From positions 186,001-250,000 of the forward strand of contig NBBA01000021.1 in NCBI GenBank assembly GCA_002794785.1: a stretch of 64,000 bases of DNA. The letters run 5' to 3'. Below are positions 46,440 through 58,854 of this stretch, piece after piece. The stretch is from Coniferiporia sulphurascens (Eukaryota > Basidiomycota > Agaricomycetes > Hymenochaetales > Hymenochaetaceae). Each line of letters begins with the position of its first letter. Position 1 is the first letter of the stretch. Below the pieces are notes generated by a model. It searched no databases, was not told where the DNA came from, and saw only the letters and a list, made by a program, of their open reading frames with translations. Made by a program: the position numbers and the translations under genes.

Positions 46440-47206
46440 CGAGGAGGACGCGAAAGGATATGAGATATGATTGAGCGGCTCAGGCCCGGGTGAAACAGGA
46501 ACAGGCTGAGGTTTAGCCTGAGGTTGGTAGTAGTGCGCGTTTCGGGGCCGATATCACGATCACGTGGCTCATCGTTTCGTCTCAGCCACCACCATCATGG
46601 TTGGGTGCCGGCGGTTAGAACTTGACCGTGACGGAACTTTTACTTGCTCGGACTCGGAGGGAAGCTCTCCTTCGTCTTTTTTTCCGTTTGAGTTACAGGG
46701 CTGATTATTGCTATGCATTCTTTCGTGCCGTTCGCATACTTCTTCACTTCCTTCAAGTTCTTGCATCTTTTTTCTTTCATTTTTTAACCCCTCTCTTCCA
46801 AGACCCCGAATATGCAAAACGGACCCGGGCCCGAACCAGAGTCTTGAACTTCCGAAGCAAGCACAGATTCAGAGTTCGCGAATGAGCGTGTGCATGTCGT
46901 CAAGTGAGCAAGTAAGCACGGAATTGAATTGGTGAGTCTGAAGTAATAATGGCTGGAAGGCCACCGCGCTCAGCGATAAGATCTTCGCTCTTCTCTATTC
47001 TCTCTTCGTTCCTTCCCCCCTTAATGGATCCACAGCGCTGTGGTGAACCTTTCCATTGACAATCCATGAGATTAGAGACTTACCATTAGCAAACCCTGAG
47101 ATTAAGGAGATGTCCCCTTTGGAGATTAGATGATCTTCCCACCGGAGCTCCGCAAAAGTGTAACGCACTAAATTGCGTTCCACCTCGGGCTCATTATGTT
47201 TTTGCT
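46440..47206 (+). repeat. Dispersed repeat, copy A (truncated at its right end)
   Basis: Matches copy C (minus strand) and, more weakly, copy B. Diagnostic shared blocks include 'CACGTGGCTCATCGTTTC' (46562-46579), a 'CGAAGCAAGCACAGATTC' block at about 46854, 'TTCCCCCTTAATGGATCCAC' near 47014, and 'CCGGAGCTCCGCAAAAGTG' near 47143. The match ends near 47206, right where the damaged BTB copy begins. Copies B and C extend several hundred bases further. Class unknown; no protein and no terminal repeats seen. Confidence 0.75.
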
Positions 47207-47213
47207 GCGATTA

Positions 47214-48464
47214 TCCACTGCAAAGAAAGCGCTCGAGGCCTAGTGACTTGAATGATTGCGACTTCGAGCTTCCGGATCCGCAAGCTCAGGACGATGATTC
47301 TGATTCTGAAACGGCCTCTATGTGCGTCGGCTCGGAAAGTGCTGCGTGTGACGAGAACTACTACTTTCATGACGGGAGCTGCATCGTTCTCGCCGAGGAC
47401 ACGCTCTTCAATGTGTGTACCAGGCTCGATTTTGCTGGATTTGTTACTCAGAGAATGCGATTTCAGGTACACCGCTCAATCCTATCGCGGGACTCGTCAT
47501 CTTTTCCGATGCCATCCATTCAGTCCCAAAACGAGCAGTTTCCTGTAGGCACTTCTGACGACAATCCCATTGTTCTGTGCGGAGATACGGCGAGGGAGTT
47601 TCGTCATTTTCTTTGGGCATTGTATTCCATGTAAGTACTGTTACCTCCGTGCCTTTTCCTTATACTCTCAGGCACGTAGGTATGAACCAATAGGCCACAC
47701 GAGGTCAAAGATTTACACCGCACACGGAAGAACGTACCCAAGCTCCTCGATATCGCCAATATCTCAATCAAATACTCTTTCAAGTCATTGGAGATCTGGG
47801 CATGTGATACCCTCAAATCATGCATCGCACGGCGGCCTTTCCCGCTACGCGAGTCAAAGCCAGCGGAGCGCGCACAACTCATAGATATTATCCACCTTGC
47901 GCAGCTCTGTCAACATAAGCGGCTGCTTGATGCACTGATCAGCTCGTTTCAGGAGCTCCTTACGTTGTCACCTGGGTACAACGAACTCCGCGGACCTGAG
48001 TTTTGGGACACGCCTGAGATGCGCGCCGCCCCGTACCAACGCTTGAGTATTTTGAATGGATACTACCATCTCACCAGCTTATGGGAGTTCTATTGCAAGA
48101 ACCCGCCCAAATACTCACATTCATCCACTTGCCTACCGTCGGTCCACCCCACGTGCGAAGCGCGTTGGCATGCATTCCGGAGAGGACACATTGTAAGTGA
48201 TAACGTGCTAAGCCTGAATCCGGCCGACGTAACCGGTCGGCTCAAAGCAATCGCAAAGTCGTCGAGCAATGATTTCAAGTGGGTCAGTCCTGAACCCGCT
48301 GTGTTCCGGTCTATGTATATGCGGTTCTAACCTGAGCCACATTGTACCAGGGCTGCGATAAACAGGCTGCGGAGACTTTGCTGAAAGAGATTCCCATAGT
48401 TGAGCGAGACTATTTTCAGTCGTTATTGTCCTCCGTCACGTCTCCGAGTCAACCTGCTCAGTGA
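47214..48464 (+). pseudogene. BTB/POZ paralogue 3, 5'-truncated and internally deleted
   Basis: Third BTB copy, on the plus strand. Recognisable exons: about 47214-47412, 47467-47630, 47694-48282 and 48351-48464, with the same intron positions as the two intact copies. The N-terminus is missing: homology starts at the 'RKRSRPSDL' region, directly after repeat A, and no ATG follows the family's start. Exon 3 also lacks 26 codons: the intact copies have an 'ALLLADxLxPP...YF/YSA' segment between 'SPGYNE' and 'GPEFW', while here SPGYNEL runs straight into RGPEFWDTP (junction near 47988). The remaining frame is open, so a shortened protein from an upstream ATG in the repeat (for example at 47173) cannot be excluded, but I call it a decaying copy. 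Confidence 0.75.
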
Positions 48465-49329
48465 ACCTACTCAGCTTTTATTCAGAATCGTGGTGCTTTA
48501 AGTATTGTACCTCCTCATTGTTAATCACGCACTTTCACCCACCGATGTTAGGTCCAACGATTTTGTAAAGAAAATCCCCAATTGTCTCGGTATGAAATTC
48601 AGATGGTCAAGTTCAAACGTACCGCAAAACCCCCCTTAATGTATACGCTTTTTATTCTAAACTATCTCCGATGAAAGCAAGTGAAGCTCGCGGTGACGGA
48701 AACGAGCAGCTCAGACCCTGCGGATCTGTCCGAAGTTTGACCATTGAGTTTGTTATTACAGTTATATGCAAAACTCGTCTAAGCCTTCTATTTTTCCGAT
48801 TAAACTCCGGGTCCCACGATCTGAGTCACTGACATCATCGTGTATTTTGCCCATATTTTTTTGCATAAAAAGATGATCAGGCGGCAGAAATTGAAGTTGA
48901 AGTCGGAGGCGCCCGACGTCGACAGCCGGAGGCTAGTGGCTTGAATACCGTATACACACACTATATGGTATACGGTATAGCAATACTCGCCTGGAGACGC
49001 AGACGCACCATAACGTAGTACAACCGCGGGCGTAACGGGACTCGGGAGCTAGAGCGTTCTAGTTGAGCCAATTCGTTTCTCTTTTCCACATATCGAATAT
49101 CGAGTTCCCGGATCCCAAGGCCCGAACACGAGATGGGCTTACATATAAAGATGAATAAGTGGAGATTGATTAAACTCATTAGTCAAACCTCCTAATTGGA
49201 CTCTCGAATCGCCGGTTACTACTTCTTAGTAAATTCTTAGGCGTTCAAATATACGTGCGACATCGGCACTTGCTATCGAGTCGGCGGTGTGCATCGACCG
49301 ACGGCTTGTGAGTATTCCAACCCACGTTG
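48465..49329. other. Intergenic, no gene seen
   Basis: About 870 bp between the damaged BTB copy and repeat B. No gene or repeat recognised. Confidence 0.5.
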
Positions 49330-50640
49330 GTATTGAGGGGAGGGGGGGAAGAAATACATAGAAGAGAACGCGAAAAAAAGAGGATTATTGGGGCCGGGCT
49401 TAAGTGAAACAGGGAAAAACTTGAATAACTAGCGCGCCTGTTGGCACGTGGGCGCGCCGCCGGCCACCAATGGCTTTTCATGGCCGCCGGAAGTTGCACA
49501 TCCATCACATTCACGTACGGAATAAAGGATTCGGCGAGTCCAAAATCCGAACCCATCGGATAACTTTATGGAGGCTTTTTACTTGCCCGAGGAAAAGCTC
49601 TGCCTTGTACTACTGGTAGTTCTTTCCGCATTAGCTGCTCTTTCTTTTTTCGTGTCATTGCACTTACCTACTTTTTTTCTTTTTCATTCCGCTTCCTCTC
49701 TTTCAAGCTCCTAGTATTCGCCGCACCTCTGCCACACTGGGTCCAGCAAACCTCACGAGAATCCAAGTCCCGGTCCCCGACGTTCGTAGACTGCCCGAAC
49801 AGGCAAGCGTATCAACGAATGAGCAAGTAAGCGCGGCGCCATTTAGCGCTCGACTGCATAGCTGAAGATCAGTACTAAGTAAGTAATAACCAAGCCACTA
49901 TCGGCTCGGAGATCTTCGTTTCGTTCAAGTTCTTCTCTCCCCTTGTGCACCTATCAAGCCTGGTATATGAAAGAAAATAAACACGACGCTTCTTCTCCCT
50001 CTTCACCTCTTCCGCCGGAGCTCCGCAGAAGTGCAACGCGCAAGAACGTGGACCGCACACAGACAACGAGTGGATTCCATTCTACCCTCATTTTGGAGGA
50101 AGGATCTCAACTGGCCGAGTCTAAGTCGGTCCCGCTTGGCGGCAAGTCTTCGTCTTCGTACCCGGGACTAGTAATGGAGATATGGCGACCGGCGCCCGCG
50201 CTTCTGGAGACAAGAACTTGAATTATTCATTTATAGTTGCGAACTGCATTCTCGGAGGTTTGAAAAGTGCGAACAAGTTTTCTCAGATCAGCGGTTTTAC
50301 TGATCGTTACCAATGAGTGCACGGAGAGGACGCCAAGAAACAGTAAAGATGTTGGCACTTAGCGCATATGCATGCGATCTCGCAGAGTACTAATCATGGG
50401 TTACAGCCACCCTTCGTCCATCAGGCCTCTTTCCCTTTATCCGCCTTGTTTTCCTTTCCCCTTGTCTTCTTTCTTCCCTTCATTTCACCTCGCTTCTCCT
50501 CTTTTTCAAAAATCCCCCCCTTCCGCCGGCTGGTTTTCATGATTCAATTGCCAGTGGGGTGGGAGGGAAGGAAGGAAGGTGGAAGAGAGAAAAACGAAAA
50601 CCGCGCCGAATTTCCGAATTTGTTTTTCGGACCGAGGGGA
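49330..50640 (+). repeat. Dispersed repeat, copy B
   Basis: Most diverged copy. Shares with C the 'GCCGGAGCTCCGCAGAAGTG' block (50016-50034), the 'GGTTTTACTGATCGTTACCA' block near 50292, and 'TTTCCTTTCC' with a following 'CCGCCGGCTGG' (about 50523). B and C therefore define an element of at least 1.2 kb; A lacks the right part. It is in the same orientation as copy A, and the damaged BTB copy lies between them. Confidence 0.65.
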
Positions 50641-53600
50641 TGGAGTGGGGAGGAGGACAGCAGGAACCAAAGAGGAAATGCACTACTAGTAGTATATCCG
50701 AGTCCATCGAGGTACTTTTGACTGGCCAATTGTGTGTTCCTTCTCAGCTCTCCGCCAGTGTGTGTACAATGCACAATGCACGGTACACATGTCCGCGTAG
50801 CCGCAGCCACAGTATCGGCTCCAAAGTTCCTGTGGAGCTCGGATCGACCTTCCCGCCGCCAGCTTCGATCCTGGTGTGGCTGCGATGGCAGCGGCGGCGG
50901 CGGCGGCCGTAGCCGTAGCCGTAGTCCCGAAGTTCAGAGGGCCTGAGTCTGCGCAGCTGCATCCGGTGATAAACTTGGAAGAAAAAGCCAGAGATTGCAA
51001 GCTGGAGATGAAGATGAAGATAGAAATGAAGTATTGACGAGGACTACTACTAGTATTACTACTACTACATGTAGTACATACAGTAGTCATCCGGCGCCTA
51101 CAACCGTCGGACACTGGTGCGGTTCTCCTATCGTAATCCCGATCCTGATCCTGACCTTGATCCCGTTCTAATCCTGTGGAGGCACCTGATGACGCCACCG
51201 CCGACCGGCCAGTGAGATCTACAATAATATCTCATAGCTGCTCAAAATAGCACCCCCAAAGCGAGGCAAGGCAAGGCAAGGCAAGAGGGTAAGACCGCGT
51301 TTTCGCCGCACTCGTCTCCCAGCAGGGCTGGCAAAAAGCTCTCAGAAGAGCAGTGGAGTATAACGCATAAAAATACGTATAGCTCTGCGTTGGCCCAGTT
51401 CCTTTGTTCTCCGTCCCGTCTCTTACCCCAAACTCCAGCTCCCAACTCCGCGTACATTGTGATAGTACACCACCATGCTAATATACGCATGATACTTCTC
51501 GAGGGCCGGGCTCTCCCGACGTACACAGGGGTGCGTAGCAGGGGCAAAACCTTATAGGCCTAGTAGTGATTATTTCTGTGTCGCGTAACCACTGCTGTTG
51601 ATGACCTTGAAGCGGAGGCAATTTAGCAACTTGAATATATTAATCCCACCCGCGCGCGGGAGTTTCCGTTTGCCGTTTGCGTTTGCGTTTACCGTACAGA
51701 CTCAACTGTACGGTATCTGCGCTAGAACGTTCGGCGGGAAACGGGTGCGATCGGAACGAAAATAAAAGGAACGAAAAGGACGAAAATCATTTGAAGCGCG
51801 GGAAACAAATTGTTGGAAGTTGCATTCAGAACACACGTACATCTCTTCCGAAAGGGGCCGAGTGACATTAACATCAGTACATACCGCCAGGCGTGAGATA
51901 TCGACATATCGTACATACAGTAGAACTACGGGACCTTGACAGGCTATGAATACAACGAAGATGACATCTTACAGTCCTCCTCCGAACCCTGATATCCCCT
52001 CGTACACCGCGCGCGGGGGTGGAAAGGGGGGGAGGGGTGACTCTCGCCGAGGCGACTCGGACTCGGACTTGATGGATGTGAATGAATGTGAGCCATTTTG
52101 GCGCCCACATCCGAGTCCGACTCCGACTCTTAAAATCCCACATCCCACACCCCGTCTTCTTGAGCCGATCCTGGTCGTATGTATGGGCAGGGGCAGGGAA
52201 GGAACAGAGTTCGGACGCACCAAGCTCAAACTGCGGCGCGTGCTCCTCCCCTGAGGAAGTGGAAGAAGCTATTTATTATTCAGTCGCTCATTGGCAATCG
52301 TCAATAACTGATTGGTCCGTGGTGGCGCGGCCAGGCAGGGGGATCGACGGGTACGGACGGTTACTTAAGACTTGTGAAGAACCCACTAGTACTGCACCCA
52401 GCCGCGAGCGAAGGCGGGAAGCAAAGCTAGGCTAAGCTTGGGAGAAACGAAACGAAACGACGGATTTGAACATGGAAACAACAAGAACAAGGTTAACGAC
52501 AACGGCAGCAGAACAATTCGTGATAATGATAACGTTAAAACAGGATCAAAGGTCAGACATGTGGCGTCGCTTCGCTTACAGCCTCAGAGGGGAAGAAGGG
52601 CGGAGCGAAGTAGGAGGTAGAGGAAACTCAAATTCAAATGCTGAATTCAGAAGGGTGAGTAAAAAATAAGGGGTGGGCGATCGCAATGAGGTAAATCGAG
52701 AGTGAGAGTGATAGTGATGGTGATGGAGATAGGGGGAGTGAATGGGAGAGCTACGCAGGGGCATCCAGCGCTAACAGAGGGAGGAAAGACGGGGATGCGG
52801 GCGTCCTGTAGATCCGCATGCCGGCATGCGGAGCGCGGACTCAACAGAATTTTGGACAGGAGGTGAGAATGGAACTTTTTTTTGTGCGCGCGCGGTAGCG
52901 ACGAGAAGCCTTAGGGAAGAGGAGGGGTTGGGAAATGCCGACGATGACGGCGGTGGTGATGGCGGTCAGGGATTAGACAGCGAGAAAGGGGGGAGGTATC
53001 GGTCGTGGTGGGAATTAATGGTTATGTTTATCAGTTCGTCGCTAACTGCTTGGCGCCACTGGCAAATTGGAAGGCGGTGGTGGCAGTGGTAATACCGTAT
53101 CGCTACGGCCCCCGCGAGTATATTTATCACCACTAGTACTGCTTCGCGTGCACAGAAAAAAGGAGGGGGGCGATGGAGACGGTCTGCACACAAATTTTGC
53201 TGACGTCGTGGTCGTGTACGTGGGCAGGGCGCGCGGAGATGTCAAGATGTCGTCCCGCGGGCACGCACTGCGCAGTACGTAGTGCGATTACCACATAAAA
53301 GTCCAACATCAGAGATCACAGAACAGAGAAGAGGCATAGCTGTCGGCCAACTAACGTGCGAGAAGCCATGTATGGAAAGGGAAAGGTCGTCCTTCGCAAA
53401 TTCGCCAGCGCCTCCAGGTGCGCGGGACCGGGCGTGCGTCAGGAATAATGTGTATGTGTGTGTGTATGCCATCGGCGGGGGAGCACGCGCAGATAAGGAG
53501 GCCGCGATATATAAACGAATTTGAATTTGAGTGCTGACGCTAGAAATAACGATGTTTGTTTTTGTCCCATTTTCGTTTTCTTGAGAGAGATAAACGACTT

Positions 53601-55830
53601 ATCTCCATATAGATGGAAGAACAATGATGGGATGAACGATCAACCGCCGGCGGGTGGGGGGGAAGGTGAGAGGGGGGACATTGCGTAACAGTCGTAGCCG
53701 CAGTCGTAGCCATAGTCGGCGACAATCTAGACTTCTGGACCAGTCAGCCACGCCCAAAGACAAATAACAATATTCAGATATTCAAATTTCCCCAAGCTTC
53801 TAATTCCCGAAGGACAGATGGCCGCCGGTCGCAGCGTGCAGAAGTCGAGGGAGAAAGAGAAACATGATTGTAGTTGATATGAGTACGGACCGTCGCAGTA
53901 AGATATGACAGATGACCGGCGTATCGCTGTGTACCGTTCGGCCAATGGCATTGCTCCCTGCACAATCAGTGTCGAAAAAAAGAGCGCTGCCAAGGCTACA
54001 GCTGGGAGAGACTAACAAAAGCCCTTCGCGGACAGACACAGACCCACGCGGCGCCTTTCTTTCGTTTTTCTTTTTGTATTTCGCATTTCGCACTAGCGCG
54101 CCCGCTCCCCGCTTCCCTTCACACTTCTACTCCCACACCCCCTGGACCTTATGCACCCAGATGATAGAGTACGGAGTCTAGACAGAGCTCTGTGTGCGAG
54201 TTTACGAGCCCACGATCCCACGAGTCAAGTCCACGTCCAGGCGGCGGCGGCGGCAGCAGCTTGGCGCAAAGAGCTCAGATGTTCAGATGTTCGGGTTCTC
54301 AGAAGTCCACTGTGCAGATGCTCAGATAGAGAGACGCCCAGACACCCAGACGCCCGGATCAAAAAAAGCGAGGGTACTCAGATGCTTCCCATCGTGCAAC
54401 CGCGCAGATAAGTGCCAATATGTGTGTGTGGCGTATGTGTGTATGTGTACGTGTTGTGCGAGCGGACGAACTAGAAGGTCAGAAAGCGTGTTCGCATTTA
54501 TCTCGGGAATCCTACGGCCTGCAGGTCCACGACTATGGGCTACGGTGCACGCAGATTACATAGCGAGAACTCCGGCTGTGCTGGCGTTCTCAATTTCGAA
54601 CCAGAGGAGGCATGACGGATAGGGGGACCGGGAGCATTTGGGAAGGACCAAATAAGGTGCGAGCCGCATCGGCGACTTTGGATAGGTCCTGCGGCGTCGG
54701 AGCGCTGGTCCTTGGGGTAGGAGACGAACCAGAATCTGGTCCGGCGGGTGAATCCCGATATGCCGGGCCAGAGATGGAGCAAGATTATTAGGCCGGAGGA
54801 GGGAAGCCAGACAAGTGATAGCGCTGGGAACAGCCATGAGAGAGCGAAGAAAGCGGGGGTTCAATATTAATGGAGGGCGGCGTAAAGAGGGGCGTAACTG
54901 AAGGTTCTTTTTTTGATTGGGCGTCTGCGCAGTGCGCCGAAGAACAACTGTCAAGTCGGGCTGGGAGAAAAAAGGAGAAGCGATGTCTTGCATGAGCGTT
55001 AGGTTTCACCGAGAGCAGGGGACGAGGGGGGGGGGACATGACGTCCGTCTGGGGTGTGCAGGGCCGGGCGCTCTCCGCCAGTAGAGCGGAACACAAGCGT
55101 GCGCCACATTCCGTCGGTATTGATGGGTGTTTTGGATGTAATGATCAGCTTAAAAAGACATGCCAAGGCTGGTAACCCTGAGAACAGGGAGCAGAGATGA
55201 AGGCCGTGGTTTCAAGGCCAAGCACCAGGGATCAGATAAATTGGGCCTGAAAGACCAAGAGCCTGGAGAGGATCGTCTGGAGCGCAATCCAGACCTGGGG
55301 TTATAGAGTGAAAAAAAAAATAGCAAACAATTTTTAGATGCTAAGGGGGAGGGACTATACTGGTGGTAACTGTAAAAGCTGAGGACGATGACGTGGAAGC
55401 GAGAGACCTGAAAAGGAAAGTGTGGAATGTGCTGCTCGTCTTCTACCGACAGCCGCGGATGTTCGTCAACAACTTGGAGTTTACCTGATTGACTCGAAAC
55501 CCGATGCAGAATGCAACACACCTTGGCTTTCGTTCTTCCTGTTCTTACTCTCAGGCTGATGCAGAGCAATGTGCTTCTGATGATTCTGAATCTAAGCAAC
55601 CGGAAAGAGGCGTCCTCGGAGGACGTCACCTATTTAAACTTTTGCGTGGGGGGGGGGGGACTGCCTCGCCTGCACGTCGCCGCCCTCGGACTCCGTGGCT
55701 GCCCTGGCTCTCTTTCTCGTTGCAATCTTCGCCGCGAAACAGGCTTAAAGTCCCAGCCAGGCGCGTCCTACAGCCTGTGCGCGTACTTTAGTCCTCGGTT
55801 TGTTCAACATCTCCCCCACCTTCGTCACCC
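50641..55830. other. Long gene-free region upstream of the transcription factor
   Basis: About 5.2 kb with no supported gene. It is full of simple-sequence DNA: a GGCAA run (51264-51295), GGC/CGTAGC triplets (50890-50925), TACTAC/TAGTAC stretches (51045-51075), and CAGAT repeats (54270-54360). An imperfect inverted repeat of GACTCGGACTCGG and CCGAGTCCGACTCC lies at about 52051-52132. Open frames here are low complexity (Ser/Arg/Ala runs) and overlap on both strands. Confidence 0.5.
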
Positions 55831-58800
55831 ATGGCTTCGTCTCCTGCCCCACATCAATCCGCGAAGAACAAGTCCCCGGAGCATGAAGACGACACCGACG
55901 CCCAGGCTTCCGGTAGCGCCCCCCGCCCTCCTGCAAAGAGGGCCCGCAAGGCAATCAATTGTGCTCCGTGTCGCACAAGCAAATTGAAATGCGACAAGCA
56001 AGTCCCTTTCACCCCCATGCTCGGCGTCTACTTACTTACGTTCTCTGTCTCCTTCACCCAGAGCTCGTCCCTGCTCCTCGTGTGTCCTTAGAGGTGTGCC
56101 TCCGTTCCTTTGTTGTCGGTCCTCTTTGTTCTTTGTGCTAAAAGTTATCTCCACTCTACAGGCACCGCTTCGCATTGCTACACGGATGGCAAAGACGAAG
56201 GTTCCTCCCGGTGAGCACGGGAGCGAATTATATTCTCGTCCTTCTCCATATCCTAATATGCGCTCTATAAGCCGGCACGGCATCGACCCGCACAACGAGA
56301 TCGCGCGTATGCGCCAGTCCCTCGCGACCCTCGAGGCATATGTCATCCGTGGCGCGCGTGCCTCAGACACTGTTTCCTCCGCCAAGGACCGGCGGGCCTC
56401 TTCCGTGCGTGAGTCCGGAGGCAACGGCAGCAGCAGCAGCGGCGGGCTCAAGCGGGAGCCCGACGTTGACGCTGATGCAGATGCGCTCGCGGTGCCGGGC
56501 ATGCTCGCAGAGAAAGGCAAGGGCGGATTCTACGCGGGCCCAACGTCAACCGCGACTTTGCTCTTCTCTCTGCGTGCGGCAGGCGACGCGCGGGATGGCA
56601 GCGACGACGTCGAGCGCTCAGTTGGCTCTTCCGACGCGTCAGAAGACGACGCACCAACGGATGTTGCCCGCGGTTTCGACGACGACCTCCTCGCGCAGCT
56701 CCCTGCTATCCACGTCATTGACGGGCTCGTCGACTATTACCAAAACTTCTGTAACTGGATGTACCGCCACGTGCACATCGGCGCGTTTAGCGCGGCTTGG
56801 GCGCGCTTCAAGGACTCGGCATCGGCGGACCGCCTTGTGCTTGCGACGCTCAGCGTTGTCATGGCCGTCGCTGTGCGTTATCTTCCCGAGCGCCATGCGC
56901 TACTGTCTGCTCTACCGCACGGGACACGAGAGGTAGCTTTCTTGTCCATGTTTATTTTATTTTATTTTTTCTGACCCCCGATGCAGGAAATTGGCGAGCG
57001 GTTCTACCATGTTGCGTGCGATGCACTCGCGCGGTATCGTGCAGAAAGCAGGGCATTGTCCCTCGAGCTCGTCGAGCTGTTGCTCATCCGCACACACTAT
57101 CTCACGCTCTCCAAAAACGAGAGTGAGGAGATCTGGTCTATTCGCGGCGAACTCGTTAGTATCGGGACAGCCATGGGTCTCCACCGCGACCCAACCAAAT
57201 GGCGCATGTCCCGCGAGCTCGCAGAACGCAGACGATGGGCATGGTGGCATATTGTGCTGCTCGAACGGTCGGTCCCTTTTTTTGTTATTAATTGACCATT
57301 GCCCCCTGTTTCTGATTTATGCTTGCTTCTTCGTCAGATGGCAATGTTTCCTGTTCGGCCGCCCTCTCTCCGTCGGTTCCCACCATTTCGATACCCGGAT
57401 GCCTTCCTACGTCGATCCCGCGATTGACAAAACCGGACGGCTGTTCCTCCCGAATATCTACATGTTCAAACTCGCGGATATTCTCGGGGACATCGTCGAC
57501 GACGCGGTCTCAATACGGCCCGTCCCTTACTCCCGCGTTCTGGAGCGCGATAAGGAACTCGTTGCGTGGATGGAGGACCTTCCCAGAGAACTAGATCGTC
57601 CGTCTAACTTATCTCTATTAAAATTCCGGGCTTCGTTTATTGATAAAATCTTTATTTATTTTCCCTCGTTAATTTACAGTGGACGAATATAGACTCGCAC
57701 GTTCCCTTGCCAGTCCGATCCCCGCTGACATGCGTCTTGGTGTGTTGAGCGTGATTATCCGCACTTCATACCACCACATTCGCTTCACGTTGCACAGACC
57801 GTACGCGGCCACAGCGCACGACCGCGCCTCCAGCCCTTCTTCCCAAAAGGCGCCCTCATCTACGTCGACGAAGGGCAGCGCAGGGGGGAACACTAACGAC
57901 CCAGGGCCGGAGCACCATGCACGCATGGCACAATCACTCGATACCGCTGCGAGCGCAGCGGACAAACTCATCCAGCTCGTCGCACAGGCTCGGCCGGACG
58001 TACTCGGTAACGCGTCCCTCGCTGTTCCTGCACATGTGCACTGGGGACCGTTCCATTGCTTCTCCGCTGCGATGTTCTTCTCCCTACAACTCATTGCAGA
58101 CCCAAACCAGCCGGGTGCGAGCCTCTTCCGAACGAATATCCGCCGTGTGCTTGATATCCTCAGCCTCTCGCATGGGGTACCCATCGCGGACAAAGCCAGC
58201 GACATGCTCCGTGCGCTTCGACCACTATACGATGCCGAACCAGGCGCAGACGGTGCAGAGCGCGAACGAACAAAGGAGCAAGTCATAGCGCTAGTTAAAG
58301 GGCTTGCGTTCCCTTACCACGACTCCTTCGCCAGCGCAGGCAACGCGGCAGGCTCACGTTCGCACCACGATTCTCCGCGCAGCAGTGGCGGCGCGGCATC
58401 GCCTACTAACGCACGCCGTGACTCGTCCGTCGCGTCCTCGCCTAGCGCGGCGCTCGGCTTACCGATGCTCTCGCCGACGCTCCCGCGCCATGCGCACAGC
58501 TCACTCACTCCGGGGCCTGCACCACCGTACTCGCGTGCTGCGCCGCCGCCGCCGACAATTCAGACCAGAGGCGGCGCGATGAGCTACTTCCCTGCGGGGC
58601 AGGGACAGGGACAAGGGCAGGCTACGCAGGTGCAGGGCGGACAGATGAGGCCTGCGCCGACGCCGACGTTCCCTGGCGGTGCGGTGCCATCAATGGGGAT
58701 GAGCGCTCCCGCCCCAGGCGGCGCTGGTTACGTCGCGCAGGGTGACGATGTAGCTATGTGGGGCGCGTCGGTCGGGTTCGGGCAGGGCGAGTGGGCGCGT

Positions 58801-58854
58801 TTCTTGGACGTTATGCAGCGCACGGAGGCGTCTGGGTTGATGAATGGACAGTGA
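55831..58854 (+). CDS. Zn2Cys6 transcription factor with fungal-specific regulatory domain
   Basis: Seven exons: 55831-55997, 56062-56093, 56162-56210, 56272-56932, 56987-57267, 57338-57597 and 57680-58854; 2625 nt, 874 aa. The binuclear zinc cluster is 'CAPCRTSKLKCDKARPCSSC' then Cys72, i.e. Cys44, 47, 54, 60, 63, 72 with spacings 2-6-5-2-8, after a basic stretch. Two introns split it. Intron 1 uses a GC donor (GCAAGT at 55998); a GT donor would break the motif. A central region of about 200-600 matches the fungal-specific transcription factor domain ('AVRYLPERHALLSALP', 'GTAMGLHRDPTKWRMS', 'RRRWAWWHIVLLER'). The C-terminus is Gln/Gly/Pro/Ala-rich, probably activating. Target genes unknown. 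It stands isolated between two long gene-free stretches. Confidence 0.92.

Noticed and set aside
50686..51198. Minus-strand frame of 170 codons
   Set aside because: Product is runs of Ala, Ser, Asp/Arg from triplet repeats; opposite strand is equally open; no family.
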